Below, one piece after another: positions 1 to 7,075 of a stretch of 33,928 nucleotides of DNA. Position numbers and translations under genes: made by a program. The stretch lies in assembly GCF_022548875.1 (NCBI RefSeq), contig NZ_JAKZEW010000021.1:36548-70475 (forward strand). The letters run 5' to 3'. The stretch comes from Glycomyces sp. L485 (GTDB lineage: Bacteria > Actinomycetota > Actinomycetes > Mycobacteriales > Micromonosporaceae). Within the stretch, counting starts at the first letter, position 1. The number at the start of each line of letters is the position of its first letter. A model generated the notes under the pieces. It ran no database searches and was not told where the DNA came from. It saw nothing but the letters and a program-made list of their open reading frames with translations.

Positions 1-103
1 TGCAGGAGGAGTTCGGATCGATGGGTACTCAACCATATCGAGGCAGTCACTGACAGCGTCTTCGCGGACACGAACCGGGATCAGGCTCGCGGCCCGCGGT
101 GCT

Positions 104-409
104 TCACAGCAGCCCCCCTTGCTCCAGCAATCTACGCCAGGTGTCCACATAGCGCCCCTTGCGGTCCCTGCGGTCGAACGCGTCCGGCCCCATGACGACC
201 TCGATGAGTTCCGGATACCGCCTACCGAGCACGAAATCATTGAAGAACTCGACGGCGCCCATATCGAACTCCCAGGTTTCGATCTCCTCTGGATGGGAGT
301 AATAGAAGGCGTAGTCGTCACCGTTGAGGTAGTAGACACCCCCGTCCTCTTGGTCGACTCGAATCACCGGTTCGCCTAGGAAGCCCGGGATGTCATCAGG
401 CATAGTCAG
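104..409 (-). pseudogene. SUKH (SMI1/KNR4)-like protein, 3' part, cut off by insertion sequence
   Basis: This is the C-terminal half of a gene whose 5' half lies at 1857-2158. It reads from the target duplication to a TGA at 104-106. The tail (FFNDFVLGRRYPEL, then DTWRRLLEQGGLL) resembles SUKH/SMI1-KNR4 proteins, many of which are immunity proteins against contact-dependent or polymorphic toxins. The frame equals that of the 5' part. Removing the element plus one target repeat (1,455 nt, a multiple of three) restores a 600-nt, 199-aa reading frame. The family assignment rests on the tail pattern only and is moderate; the interruption itself is seen directly. Confidence 0.6.
402..409. repeat. 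Target-site duplication, left copy (ATAGTCAG)
   Basis: ATAGTCAG lies directly outside the left inverted repeat and is repeated exactly at 1857-1864. Eight base pairs fits the 8-10 bp duplications known for ISAs1-family elements. The perfect match suggests a recent insertion. Confidence 0.88.
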
Positions 410-429
410 GCAGGGCGCCTGCGTGTGTG
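410..429 (+). repeat. Left terminal inverted repeat of the ISAs1-family element
   Basis: It begins GCAGGGCG and continues CTGCGTGTGTG after one variable base. The reverse complement of 1837-1856 matches it at 19 of 20 positions. Confidence 0.85.
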
Positions 430-555
430 TGAATTGAGTGGATGTTCCCGGTTGCTTGGTTTGCCTGGGCTGCAACCGGTTCGGGTGCATGCATGACGGG
501 CATGTGCCGTCGGTGATCATGAAGGTGTTGAGCCAGTTGATCATCGAGAGAGCAC

Positions 556-1833
556 ATGCCCGCCTGTCTATCTTCTCCCGAGCCTCCTGCGTTGAAGCAG
601 CTGGGGGCGTTGTATGCCGAGCTGGGCGCTGACCTGCTCGCCTGCCTTGAACACCTCCCCGATCACCGGTCCCGCTTCGGGCGGCGCTACCCCTTGAGCG
701 GCCTGCTGTGCGTGTGCGCGGCGGCGATGACTGGCGGGAACACCCATCCGGTGGCGATCGCCGATTGGGCCGCCACCGCTGCCGAGGTCACGCTGGAGGT
801 CCTGGGTCTGGCCTCCCGGTCGGTGACCGGGGCGTTGCGCCGCCCGGACGCGACCACTATCGCCCGCGCACTGACCGGGCTCGACGTCGCGGCGTTGGAA
901 ACGTTGGTCGCCGCTCGCGCCGCCGACGCGGCCCTGGCCGCCGGATCGATCGGATGCGCCTGTGACCCAGACGAGCCCGATCTGGCCGACTCGGCGGCCG
1001 AGCAGATCGAGCGTGACTGCTGCGCAGGAGCGCTGCCGCAGCTGTGCGTCGACGGCAAGTACCTGCGCGGCACCGGGAACAGCGCCGCCGAACAGGAGAA
1101 ACTCGTCTCCGCGTTCGAGCCTGCCCGCGGCATCACCCTCGCTCAGGTACCGGTTCCCGAGGGTACAAACGAGACCACGTGCTTCGGCCCCCTGCTCGCA
1201 CCGCTCGACCTGAGAGGGACCGTCGTCTCGGCCGACGCCGCCCACACCACCGCCGCCAACGCCCGCTGGCTGGTCGAGGACAAGCGCGCCCACTACCTCT
1301 TCGCGGTCAAAGCCGACCAGCCGACGCTCTTCGCCCAGATGAAAGCCCTGGACTGGACCGCCGTCCCCGACCGCTCCCGCCGCAGGCGAGCGGCCCACGG
1401 CCGTTGGGAACTGCGCAGCATGCGCACCATCGAACTCGACGTGGCCGTCGGATCCTTCCACCTCCCGCACGCGGCCACCGCCATCCGCATCATCCGCACC
1501 CGCACCGTCAAAGGCAAGACCACCCGCGAGACGGTCTACTACGCCACCAACCTGACCTGCCCGGACACCACTCCAGCCGCCCTGGCCTTCCACATCAGAC
1601 GGCACTGGGCGGTGGAGAATTCCAGCCACCACGTCCGCGATCGCACCTTCGCCGAAGACGCCTGCACCACCCGAAGCGTCGCAGCACCCCAGGCCCTGGC
1701 CGCCCTGCGCAACCTGATCATCGGCCTGCTCCACTGCGCCGGAGAGACGAACCTGGCCTCCGCCACCCGCCGCTACAACCGCGACGAGCCCGCGACCCTA
1801 CATCTCCTGGGAATCAACCCAAAAACGACCTAA
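556..1833 (+). CDS. ISAs1-family DDE transposase
   Basis: A 425-aa transposase that cuts and rejoins the ends of the surrounding element. The N-terminal associated domain is visible at about residues 35-70 (DHRSRFGRRYPLSGLL). The DDE catalytic core has candidate residues Asp166 in VDGKYLRGT, Asp227 in VSADAAHT and Glu354 in RRHWAVENSSHH, the order seen in ISAs1/H-repeat transposases. Length is normal for the family and there is no internal stop or frameshift. The ATG at 556 is preceded by a weak purine-rich stretch (GAGAGAG). The gene ends 3 nt before the right inverted repeat. Confidence 0.92.
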   Translation: MPACLSSPEPPALKQLGALYAELGADLLACLEHLPDHRSRFGRRYPLSGLLCVCAAAMTGGNTHPVAIADWAATAAEVTLEVLGLASRSVTGALRRPDATTIARALTGLDVAALETLVAARAADAALAAGSIGCACDPDEPDLADSAAEQIERDCCAGALPQLCVDGKYLRGTGNSAAEQEKLVSAFEPARGITLAQVPVPEGTNETTCFGPLLAPLDLRGTVVSADAAHTTAANARWLVEDKRAHYLFAVKADQPTLFAQMKALDWTAVPDRSRRRRAAHGRWELRSMRTIELDVAVGSFHLPHAATAIRIIRTRTVKGKTTRETVYYATNLTCPDTTPAALAFHIRRHWAVENSSHHVRDRTFAEDACTTRSVAAPQALAALRNLIIGLLHCAGETNLASATRRYNRDEPATLHLLGINPKTT

Positions 1834-1836
1834 AGC

Positions 1837-1856
1837 CACACACGCAGCCGCCCTGC
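1837..1856 (-). repeat. Right terminal inverted repeat of the ISAs1-family element
   Basis: Inverted partner of 410-429 with one mismatch. It is followed immediately by the second ATAGTCAG. Confidence 0.85.
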
Positions 1857-1864
1857 ATAGTCAG
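1857..1864. repeat. Target-site duplication, right copy (ATAGTCAG)
   Basis: Exact copy of 402-409 on the other side of the insertion sequence. Confidence 0.88.
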
Positions 1865-2158
1865 GTGCATGAACCCGATGTCGAGCGGATTGCCCAGCGG
1901 ACATACAGGGTCGACCTCGCGGTCCTGCCATGCCTCAGCACTGGCGATCGACTCCGGCCGCACGAATCGCAGACAACTGCCTTGGAGCACCCGGAACAGA
2001 CGGAACACGGCCGTGACGTCTTCCGGCACGCCTTCGAGCGGTTGCAGCCTCTCGCCCGCGGATACGACAACGTCGGGGGCCTGCGCTCCCTCAAGACGTC
2101 GGAGCCGGTCGACCTTGTGCTGGATCTTGCTGAGCGCATCAGCTCGTTGGTCGCTCAT
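1857..2158 (-). pseudogene. SUKH-like protein, 5' part, cut off by insertion sequence
   Basis: This is the N-terminal half of the gene completed at 104-409. The likely start is the ATG at 2156-2158 (MSDQRADALSKIQHKVD), preceded by AGGGTGG about 5 nt upstream. About 100 codons remain before the target duplication, after which the frame runs into the element and soon stops. The N-terminal sequence alone shows no motif I recognise; assignment to a SUKH-like protein comes from the 3' half. Joined across the duplicated ATAGTCAG, the two parts give a continuous 199-aa frame. Confidence 0.6.
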
Positions 2159-2326
2159 CAAACCACCCTAACCATCACAGGTGTGCCCTCGGGAACATCA
2201 CGAAGGGAGCTGTCTCGCCCGTCGTGGATGATGACCGTCCCCCAAGCCGGTGCCGTGTCGAAATCGCTTTCGGCCGCCTGCCTGACCTAGATGCGGTCGC
2301 CGATCACGGTGACCAGTAGGTCGCCT

Positions 2327-2686
2327 GCTCAGGTCGTCGCGGCCACCATCATCGGCGCGGTCGCCGACATCGACCAGTTCGACTCCCACAACGCTCTGGC
2401 CGCTTTCACCGGAGCCGCACCCAGGCAGATCGCCTCGGCAGAGAGCGAGCGTCAACGCCTCAACCGCAACGGCGACCGCCGCATGCGATACGCCCTGCAC
2501 ATCGCCACCATCGTCCAATCACGACTCAATAACGGCCCCGGCCGGACCTCCTACCTGAGGAAACGCGAAGAAGGGAAAACCCACCGAGAAGCGCTGCGAT
2601 GCCTCAAGCGCCTGCTGGTCCGAGTCATCTACCGCACCATGAAACGTGGTGCAGAACACCAGCGCTCAATCACACTAGCGGCTTGA
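2327..2686 (+). pseudogene. IS110-family transposase, C-terminal remnant
   Basis: About 120 residues match the C-terminal Transposase_20 region of IS110-family transposases: a degenerate helix-hairpin-helix lead-in, then DSHNALAAFTGAAP, a NRNGDRRMRYALH segment and a K(T)HREALRCLKRLLVRVIY tail. The N-terminal RuvC-like DEDD half is missing. Upstream sequence at 2162-2326 does not continue the homology in any frame, so this is a truncated, non-functional remnant. With the intact ISAs1 element next door, it marks the left flank as a site of repeated insertion. Confidence 0.72.
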
Positions 2687-2769
2687 CGAATATAGAGGAA
2701 CCACCAGACCGAACCCCCTTCAGGAAGCAGTGTTGGGTCCCAGCCCTCCTACTTGGCCAAAGCGGAGTC

Positions 2770-3060
2770 CTACACCGTCTGGTCCGGATCCGTGTTCATC
2801 ATGATCTCGCAGTCGCAGTAGCCGCCGAGCTCCCTCAACCCTGCCAGTACCGCCTCCGTGTCGACCTGATACCGGCCTTCAAGCCACTCGATTGCAAATC
2901 GCTGCGAATAGTCACAGCCGCTGGTGTTCAACCGGGAATCGACGAACTCGTACAGCTGGTCGAGCTGCTCCCGATCGAGGCCCAAGGTCGCCCACTGTTC
3001 CAGCCGCTGCTGCTCCTTGAATGCCCAGCGCAACTCTCGCCGCCGGTCCTTGCTCGGCAC
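2770..3060 (-). CDS. DUF2695-like small protein
   Basis: A 96-aa soluble protein. The C-terminal GGYCDCE signature (residues 79-85) is typical of DUF2695, whose function is unknown. The GTG at 3058-3060 is chosen because AGGAGG lies about 6 nt upstream; a GTG further up at 3093 lacks such a site. No transmembrane segment is present. It stands alone between transposase debris and a small membrane ORF, so the neighbourhood gives no clue to function. Confidence 0.65.
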   Translation of the reverse strand: MPSKDRRRELRWAFKEQQRLEQWATLGLDREQLDQLYEFVDSRLNTSGCDYSQRFAIEWLEGRYQVDTEAVLAGLRELGGYCDCEIMMNTDPDQTV

Positions 3061-3321
3061 AGTAATCCTCCTGCCCAGCCTCTTCAAACACACGGATACC
3101 GAGTCGGCTCCTCAACAAGTCCGATCACGGCCTCGAAGAGCTGACGAGATACAAGAGTATCGGTGCGAGAAATCGTGAGTGCCAGCTGCGGCTCTGGCGC
3201 TGGACCACAACTGGCAGAGCGCATTGAACCACAGCAGGCGATTCACTACCTTCGTCCGCCTCGATACCGGTTATCCCAGTATCGGATCATCTGGTAATTC
3301 CTCAGTTTCTTCCCGAAGTTG

Positions 3322-3573
3322 TCAAAACGGTGCTGGAGCCGGTGGAGCACCGTGAATTTCGGCTCCGAGCCAGAGGACCTCCGGGCTCCGCTCGCACACC
3401 TCGACCGACACCACTGTGGCGTGATGGTACGAGTCCGGGGCGGGCGCCGACCAGTACAGGAGGACGATGTTGATCGCCATCGAAACCGGAATCATCGTCA
3501 CAAGCGTGTTGACGAAGACGAACGCCGCCTTGGGATCACGGATCCCGCGCAGAAAGAACCGTTTCGGAATCAC
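3322..3573 (-). CDS. Small membrane protein, hypothetical
   Basis: A possible 83-aa protein with one hydrophobic helix at about residues 17-42 (AAFVFVNTLVTMIPV onward) and a proline/alanine-rich C-terminus. The GTG at 3571-3573 is chosen for a GAGGAA stretch 7-8 nt upstream. It overlaps the end of the 2'-5' RNA ligase-like gene by 38 nt, which fits coupled translation. No family is recognised. The short length and overlap leave real doubt that it is expressed. Confidence 0.4.
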   Translation of the reverse strand: MIPKRFFLRGIRDPKAAFVFVNTLVTMIPVSMAINIVLLYWSAPAPDSYHHATVVSVEVCERSPEVLWLGAEIHGAPPAPAPF

Positions 3574-4126
3574 TCGTCCGCTTCCTCTGCCCCTTCCGTA
3601 ATTTGCTAGCCAGAGGGAATTCGGTGCGGCGATGCCAGCGGCTGCCGTCACTGACGAACAGGCTGATCGACGACACCACCGCCGAAACAGGAAGCTGCGT
3701 CTCCATGGCGGCCTCGACCTCGTCGAAGATTTCGGGTTGCTGCCCGTTGGCCACCGTCAGGTGCGGGGTCACTTCCGCGAACTGGCCACCATAGGGCGGT
3801 GCCTCGGGCCACCTGGCCGACACCACTTCGGTCAGTTCGCGGAATCGATGGTCGGGCGTCGGCACGAGATACCGTACGTCAGGGAATCGCCCGATCCTGT
3901 CGAATTCGACGCTGAACCGATTCTGCCGCGCGAACAGCGCGGTCAACTCGTCGAGCACCACCTCATCGATCCGATCGAGGTCCAAGAACGGCACCAGCAC
4001 CGTGACGTGGGCGGGCATACCCGCTGCCGCAGATGAATTGAATCGCTGCCGCCAACGATCTACGAGCAGCTCGACATCATCGACTACCGCCACCAGCGCA
4101 GTTTGACCTATCTTGTACTTCGACAT
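3536..4126 (-). CDS. 2'-5' RNA ligase/phosphodiesterase superfamily protein (two HxT motifs)
   Basis: A 196-aa cytoplasmic protein of the 2H phosphoesterase superfamily. Two catalytic motifs are present: HVTVLVPF (His40, Thr42) and HLTVANG (His122, Thr124), about 80 residues apart as in the family. Such proteins act on 2'-5' or cyclic phosphodiester bonds in RNA or nucleotides; the substrate here is unknown. The start at 4126 (MSKYKIGQ) fits the usual N-terminus, though no clear ribosome binding site is seen. The last 20 or so residues (basic, after RTEFPLA) extend past the normal domain end and overlap the next small ORF. Confidence 0.8.
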   Translation of the reverse strand: MSKYKIGQTALVAVVDDVELLVDRWRQRFNSSAAAGMPAHVTVLVPFLDLDRIDEVVLDELTALFARQNRFSVEFDRIGRFPDVRYLVPTPDHRFRELTEVVSARWPEAPPYGGQFAEVTPHLTVANGQQPEIFDEVEAAMETQLPVSAVVSSISLFVSDGSRWHRRTEFPLASKLRKGQRKRTSDSETVLSARDP

Positions 4127-4439
4127 CGCACGATTGTCTCGAAGGCTGAGCGCAACCCAGAACCCCTCCCTCGCTGACACGTGACTCGTAAACGGCTCAG
4201 GACTCACTCCGGCACCGATCACGCCGTCGCCCTCGGTTTGCTATGCGCCCCAATCCTCGGCGGGTGGTGCGACAGCGCTTGATGTCTACCGCTCCGCGGA
4301 TCTCCAATGCGGTGCGGGGACCGGGCTCCGTGTTCGGGAAGGATTTCGCCATCGTCATCAACTCCAACGGTATGCTTCCACGTCGGTGTAGCCAGTATTC
4401 AGCGCTTCGTGGCCGACTTCGACTCCGACCATGCCGCAG
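4127..4439. other. Gene-free spacer at the left edge of the DISARM module
   Basis: About 310 nt between the 2H phosphoesterase start and the hairpin after drmC. Frames in both directions are short and lack recognisable protein motifs or convincing ribosome binding sites. I see no tRNA, no direct repeat and no insertion-sequence end. It probably holds the phosphoesterase promoter and the 3' flank of the DISARM transcript. Confidence 0.4.
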
Positions 4440-4464
4440 GCGGAAAGCCTCGATGAGGCTCCGC
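4440..4464 (-). terminator. Hairpin after drmC, possible transcription terminator
   Basis: On the minus strand, 17 nt after the drmC stop, GCCTC-ATC-GAGGC forms an inner 5-bp stem and GCGGA/TCCGC an outer 5-bp stem separated by a TT bulge. No U-tract follows, which is common for actinomycete terminators but leaves the function unproven. Confidence 0.35.
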
Positions 4465-4481
4465 TCGCCAGGGGTGCGGGG

Positions 4482-5234
4482 TCAGATCCGTTCCAGGGTG
4501 CCATGCCTGACCAGGGACCGTAGATACGCGGCCGCTCGTGTGGGGCCGGGCCCTCCGGTGAGGAGTACACCGGCCTCCAAATTGTTCGTCAGGCCCGAGG
4601 CGGTGAAGTTGGCGCTGGTCACCAGCAGAATGTCGCCGTCTGCGAGGGCGAGCTTCGCGTGCAGTTTGGCGTCCTCGGGGCGGGTGCGGGCCGGCCAGCT
4701 GTAGAGGCGGGCGCCGTCGAGTTCGGCGAAGGCGTGGGCGGGCTCGGATCCGGCGATGGCCGATCCGGCTCCCGCGAGGGTCTCGACCGCGATCGAGACG
4801 GCCACGTTTCGGTCCAAGGCTCGGGTCAGCGCTTCGAGCAGCGGCCGGTGCGGCCTCGCCGAGTAAGTCGACAACCACAGTTCTTGTCTGCTGGTGTCGA
4901 TGACATGCACCAGTGCGCTGAGGGTCGTGCGGAACGGGACGTTGCGTTCGGTGGGCCCGGTCAGTACGATCTCGGCCGCCTGGTTCCTTTCCTGGGCGGC
5001 GTCGCACAGCCCGTACAAGTAGGCCTCGGCCCGTCCGGGTCCCCAGGTGTTCGCGGCCGTTGCGAGTTTCGCGATGGCCTGGGCGGCTTCGGGCCTGCCG
5101 ATGCGGGCGGCGATGATCGCCGGTTCGGTGCCCGAGACGATGTCCGCGGCGCAGGCGGCGAGGGCCGCGGGTCCGATGAGTTCTCGCACCCGTCCGGCGC
5201 TGGCGGCGAGTGCTTGGCGGTCGCTCAGTCCCAT
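4482..5234 (-). CDS. drmC: DISARM protein DrmC, phospholipase D-like
   Basis: A 250-aa protein with one HKD phosphodiesterase motif near the C-terminus: His192, Lys194 and Asp199 in LHAKLALAD, followed by TSAN at 206-209. A single motif implies that two subunits form one active site, as in small PLD-family nucleases. The N-terminal 100 residues are alanine-rich and helical. The ATG at 5232-5234 overlaps the end of drmB by 10 nt (ATGGGACTGA), so translation is probably coupled. In DISARM, DrmC is a conserved accessory member whose individual role is unsettled. Last gene of the drmA-drmB-drmC run. Confidence 0.88.
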   Translation of the reverse strand: MGLSDRQALAASAGRVRELIGPAALAACAADIVSGTEPAIIAARIGRPEAAQAIAKLATAANTWGPGRAEAYLYGLCDAAQERNQAAEIVLTGPTERNVPFRTTLSALVHVIDTSRQELWLSTYSARPHRPLLEALTRALDRNVAVSIAVETLAGAGSAIAGSEPAHAFAELDGARLYSWPARTRPEDAKLHAKLALADGDILLVTSANFTASGLTNNLEAGVLLTGGPGPTRAAAYLRSLVRHGTLERI

Positions 5235-7072
5235 GGCGTGAAGAAGGACAGGCCGTCGCCGAGATCGACGGTGAAGCGGCGGTCCAGGAATCGGTTCCCG
5301 CGTTCGCAGGTGGTCTCGGAGACGAACAGGCAGGAGTGGCAGGCAGCGCCGTGGAGGGAGTCCGACGGTTCGGCGGGCAGGTGGTCGGCGCACACCGGAT
5401 CGCCCGAGCACCGTTGGGCGTCGGTGAGGGCTCGCCGGACGATTCGGGTGAGCCGGTCGGGTTCGGCGAGACTGACCAGGCCGCCGAGTGTGCCTTCGGC
5501 GTCGGGGACGGCGGTGTAGATGAGGATGCCGGCGCGGTCGTCGCCGTTGCTGTAAATGCGTTCGGCCAGGCTGGCGGAGTTGTAGCCGCATTCGAGGGCG
5601 ATGGTGCGTATGAGCAGGTGCGAGAGGGTGTGCAGTACGACGTAGCCGGCGCCGGGCCATCCGGCGGACGGGTCGAATTCGGCCTGGAGGCGGCCGGAGT
5701 ATCGCTTGGTGCGGAAGGTGGCCCACGCGCTCCGCAGTCTTTGGACGGCCGGAGTGGATTCGATGCGGCTTTCCCATGTGCTCAGGGCGTCGGCGTCGAT
5801 GCGCAGGAAGATCCCTTCGCCGAAGACTTCGCTCGCGGGGGCCCAGGTGGGTTCGCCGCGGCTGATGGGTGCGGTGGGCACCAGGTCGGGTTGCTCGGGG
5901 TCGGGGGCGTCGAGGCGGGTGAAGCCGTGGAATGCGCGGACTTCGCGGAGTCGCTCGGCGCGGACCACGTCGGTGAAGTAGGGCCTGAGTCGGGCCGGTA
6001 CGCCTCCGGGTTCGCGGACGGCGGTGAAGTAGGCGTCCTCAGGCAGGCGGGCCGCGGTGAACGCCTTCCACTCGGGTTCGAGCAGGTCGGGGATCTCGTT
6101 GCCGGCCGACGGGGTCGGCGTGTGGGCGTCCATGGCGGCGCGGAGGTCGGCGGCGTCGAATTCCCGGAACGGCTTGAGCTCCGGCAGCGAGCGCATGAGC
6201 CCTGCGATCTGTTCGGCGGTGAAGTTCTCGACGATCTGGAGGCTCTCGGCGTGTTCGGCCACGAGCCCTTTGAGACGGTCGGTGTCGTCGGGAGGAACGG
6301 ACAGCACCGAGACCGTCTGGGGGAACCAGAGGTTGGAGGCGCCGACGATGAGCGGCTGGAGCTCCTCGCGGCAGTTCGCGGGGGTGCGCAGGTGGGGGTG
6401 GCGGCCTCGGCAGGCGGGTAGGTGGTCCCTGCCGGCGGCGCCCATGGCTTCGCGGAGGTTCCTCTCTGCCGAGCACGATTCGCACTTGATGCGGACGTTG
6501 ACCGCGCGGTTTCCCGCTCGGTCGTCCATTCGCAGGTGCGGGTGCTCCGCTTTCGGACAGGATCCGCCTTTGTGGACGAACCATTCGTATGGGAACTCGT
6601 CGAGGTGACCCGAGCGGCACGCGAGCAGGAAGCGGGCCGGGACGGCCTTGGCGGTGGTCTTGCCGCCGCAGTTCCGGTGCACGAACCTGGCTAGATCGGG
6701 CCGGCCGCGTTTGCTGTTGACGTAGGTGAAGAACTTGCTGTGAAGGGAGTTGAGCCGGTTGCATTTGGTGCAGCGCAGCCAGGCCGGGAACGGCTGCACC
6801 GGCACGCCGACTGCGCTGCGCTCGTCCTCGTCGGACAGCGGCACGAGTCGCAGTTCTCTGACGCTGCGGCCGAGACGGCGCCGGGTCTCGGCCAGCAGGC
6901 GCGGTTCGATCACCGCGCGGTTGTCGTCGCGGTAGTGCGGTTCCCAGTCTTCGAGCCCGCCGACGAGCGCGGCGACGTTCGGGAGGTCGATGATCGCTCC
7001 GATCCCGCCGGTGAACATGAGGTGGCTGGGCCGGGCCGAGCCGACTTCGCGGATGGGTGCTTTGGAGGTCAT
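5225..7072 (-). CDS. drmB: DISARM protein DrmB (DUF1998)
   Basis: A 615-aa partner of the DrmA helicase; DrmA and DrmB are known to form a DNA-binding complex in DISARM. The C-terminal DUF1998 region covers about residues 470-600, with LSHLLIRTIALECGYN, then Cys555, Cys561, Cys578, Cys581 and Cys589 in an ACHSCLF...TTCERGN pattern. An N-terminal zinc-type cluster (Cys101, Cys104, Cys135) and more cysteine pairs (Cys197/Cys200, Cys221/Cys234) suggest several bound metals. The start lies 3 nt after the drmA stop, with AAGGACGGGG upstream. No helicase motifs are present, as expected. Confidence 0.92.
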   Translation of the reverse strand: MTSKAPIREVGSARPSHLMFTGGIGAIIDLPNVAALVGGLEDWEPHYRDDNRAVIEPRLLAETRRRLGRSVRELRLVPLSDEDERSAVGVPVQPFPAWLRCTKCNRLNSLHSKFFTYVNSKRGRPDLARFVHRNCGGKTTAKAVPARFLLACRSGHLDEFPYEWFVHKGGSCPKAEHPHLRMDDRAGNRAVNVRIKCESCSAERNLREAMGAAGRDHLPACRGRHPHLRTPANCREELQPLIVGASNLWFPQTVSVLSVPPDDTDRLKGLVAEHAESLQIVENFTAEQIAGLMRSLPELKPFREFDAADLRAAMDAHTPTPSAGNEIPDLLEPEWKAFTAARLPEDAYFTAVREPGGVPARLRPYFTDVVRAERLREVRAFHGFTRLDAPDPEQPDLVPTAPISRGEPTWAPASEVFGEGIFLRIDADALSTWESRIESTPAVQRLRSAWATFRTKRYSGRLQAEFDPSAGWPGAGYVVLHTLSHLLIRTIALECGYNSASLAERIYSNGDDRAGILIYTAVPDAEGTLGGLVSLAEPDRLTRIVRRALTDAQRCSGDPVCADHLPAEPSDSLHGAACHSCLFVSETTCERGNRFLDRRFTVDLGDGLSFFTPWD

Positions 7073-7075
7073 GTG

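Larger units (their letters stand above)
410..1856 (+). mobile_element. ISAs1-family insertion sequence, complete (1,447 bp)
   Basis: The element is bounded by imperfect 20-bp terminal inverted repeats (410-429 and 1837-1856, one mismatch) and flanked by an exact 8-bp direct repeat. It holds one full-length DDE transposase gene on the plus strand. The size and single-gene layout fit the ISAs1 family. It sits inside a SUKH-like gene that runs on the opposite strand. Both ends and the transposase look intact, so it may still be able to move. Confidence 0.88.
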
